Shown piece after piece: positions 5,849-5,900 of a stretch of 5,900 nucleotides of DNA (its first letter is position 1; each line of letters begins with the position of its first letter). The translations under genes and the position numbers were made by a program. Origin of the DNA: Pseudomonadota bacterium (GTDB lineage Bacteria; Pseudomonadota; Gammaproteobacteria; Steroidobacterales; Steroidobacteraceae); the NCBI GenBank assembly GCA_021779875.1, contig JAJXZV010000368.1, positions 1-5,900 of the forward strand. Reading direction: 5' to 3'. The notes beneath the pieces were generated by a model. That model was not told the origin of the DNA. It saw only the letters and a program-made list of their open reading frames with translations, and made no database searches.

Positions 5849-5900
5849 GTGAACGGACTGCTCGACGGTGCGGTGGTGGCCCTGATTCTGGCGGCGAGCG
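5849..5900 (+). CDS. Start of a small gene downstream of feoB, cut by window edge
   Basis: AGGAGGG (5839-5845) overlaps the feoB stop and precedes a GTG at 5849 by 3-4 bases. The frame reads (M)NGLLDGAVVALILAAS and runs off the edge without a stop. The hydrophobic stretch suggests an N-terminal membrane helix. Small proteins often follow feoB: FeoC, which is soluble and so a poor fit, or uncharacterised small membrane proteins found after feoB in some gammaproteobacteria (I think of DUF6587, from memory only). Coupling to feoB translation is likely. Confidence 0.6.
   Translation, partial: MNGLLDGAVVALILAAS

Noticed and set aside
1..5900. CRISPR array, tRNA, rRNA, insertion sequence or phage genes
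   Set aside because: No regularly spaced repeats, cloverleaf pattern, transposase motif or terminal inverted repeats were seen by eye; the window is filled by ordinary genes.

Overview
The window is strongly GC-rich and gene-dense. It looks like a gammaproteobacterial chromosome segment, possibly from the Xanthomonadales or a neighbouring order. That placement is a low-confidence inference from the style of the FeoB, HIT and Pip proteins; no taxonomic marker is present.

Layout. (1) 1-463, minus strand: the N-terminal 154 residues of an ApbE-type FAD:protein FMN transferase, cut by the left edge. (2) 464-516: a short divergent control region with a very good Fur box (474-492) lying over a sigma70-like -10 element. 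(3) 517-1524, plus strand: a secreted FMN-binding protein with the SGAT flavinylation motif, then, 6 bases later, a four-helix membrane protein with histidines placed like ligands of two b hemes. (4) 1467-3478, minus strand: a compact block transcribed as HIT-family hydrolase, proline iminopeptidase with an added Lys/Arg/Ala-rich N-terminal tail, and GNAT acetyltransferase. The GNAT gene runs 58 bases into the membrane protein gene from the opposite strand. (5) 3479-3632: a divergent intergenic region with a hairpin next to the HIT start, a perfect 10-bp inverted repeat and a Fur-like site. (6) 3633-5840, plus strand: feoA and feoB, followed by the first codons of a further gene (5849 to the right edge) with a strong Shine-Dalgarno.

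How the genes may work together. FeoAB imports Fe2+ through the inner membrane. ApbE, the FMN-binding protein and the heme-type membrane protein together look like a machine that moves electrons out of the quinone pool or cytoplasm to a periplasmic covalent FMN. The Fur box in front of this set and the Fur-like site in front of feoA suggest that both are switched on in iron starvation. The simplest reading is a flavin-based extracytosolic ferric reductase that makes Fe2+ for FeoB. The parts are recognisable families; their combination as one ferric-reduction and uptake system is my inference. The HIT-Pip-GNAT block between them has no visible iron link.
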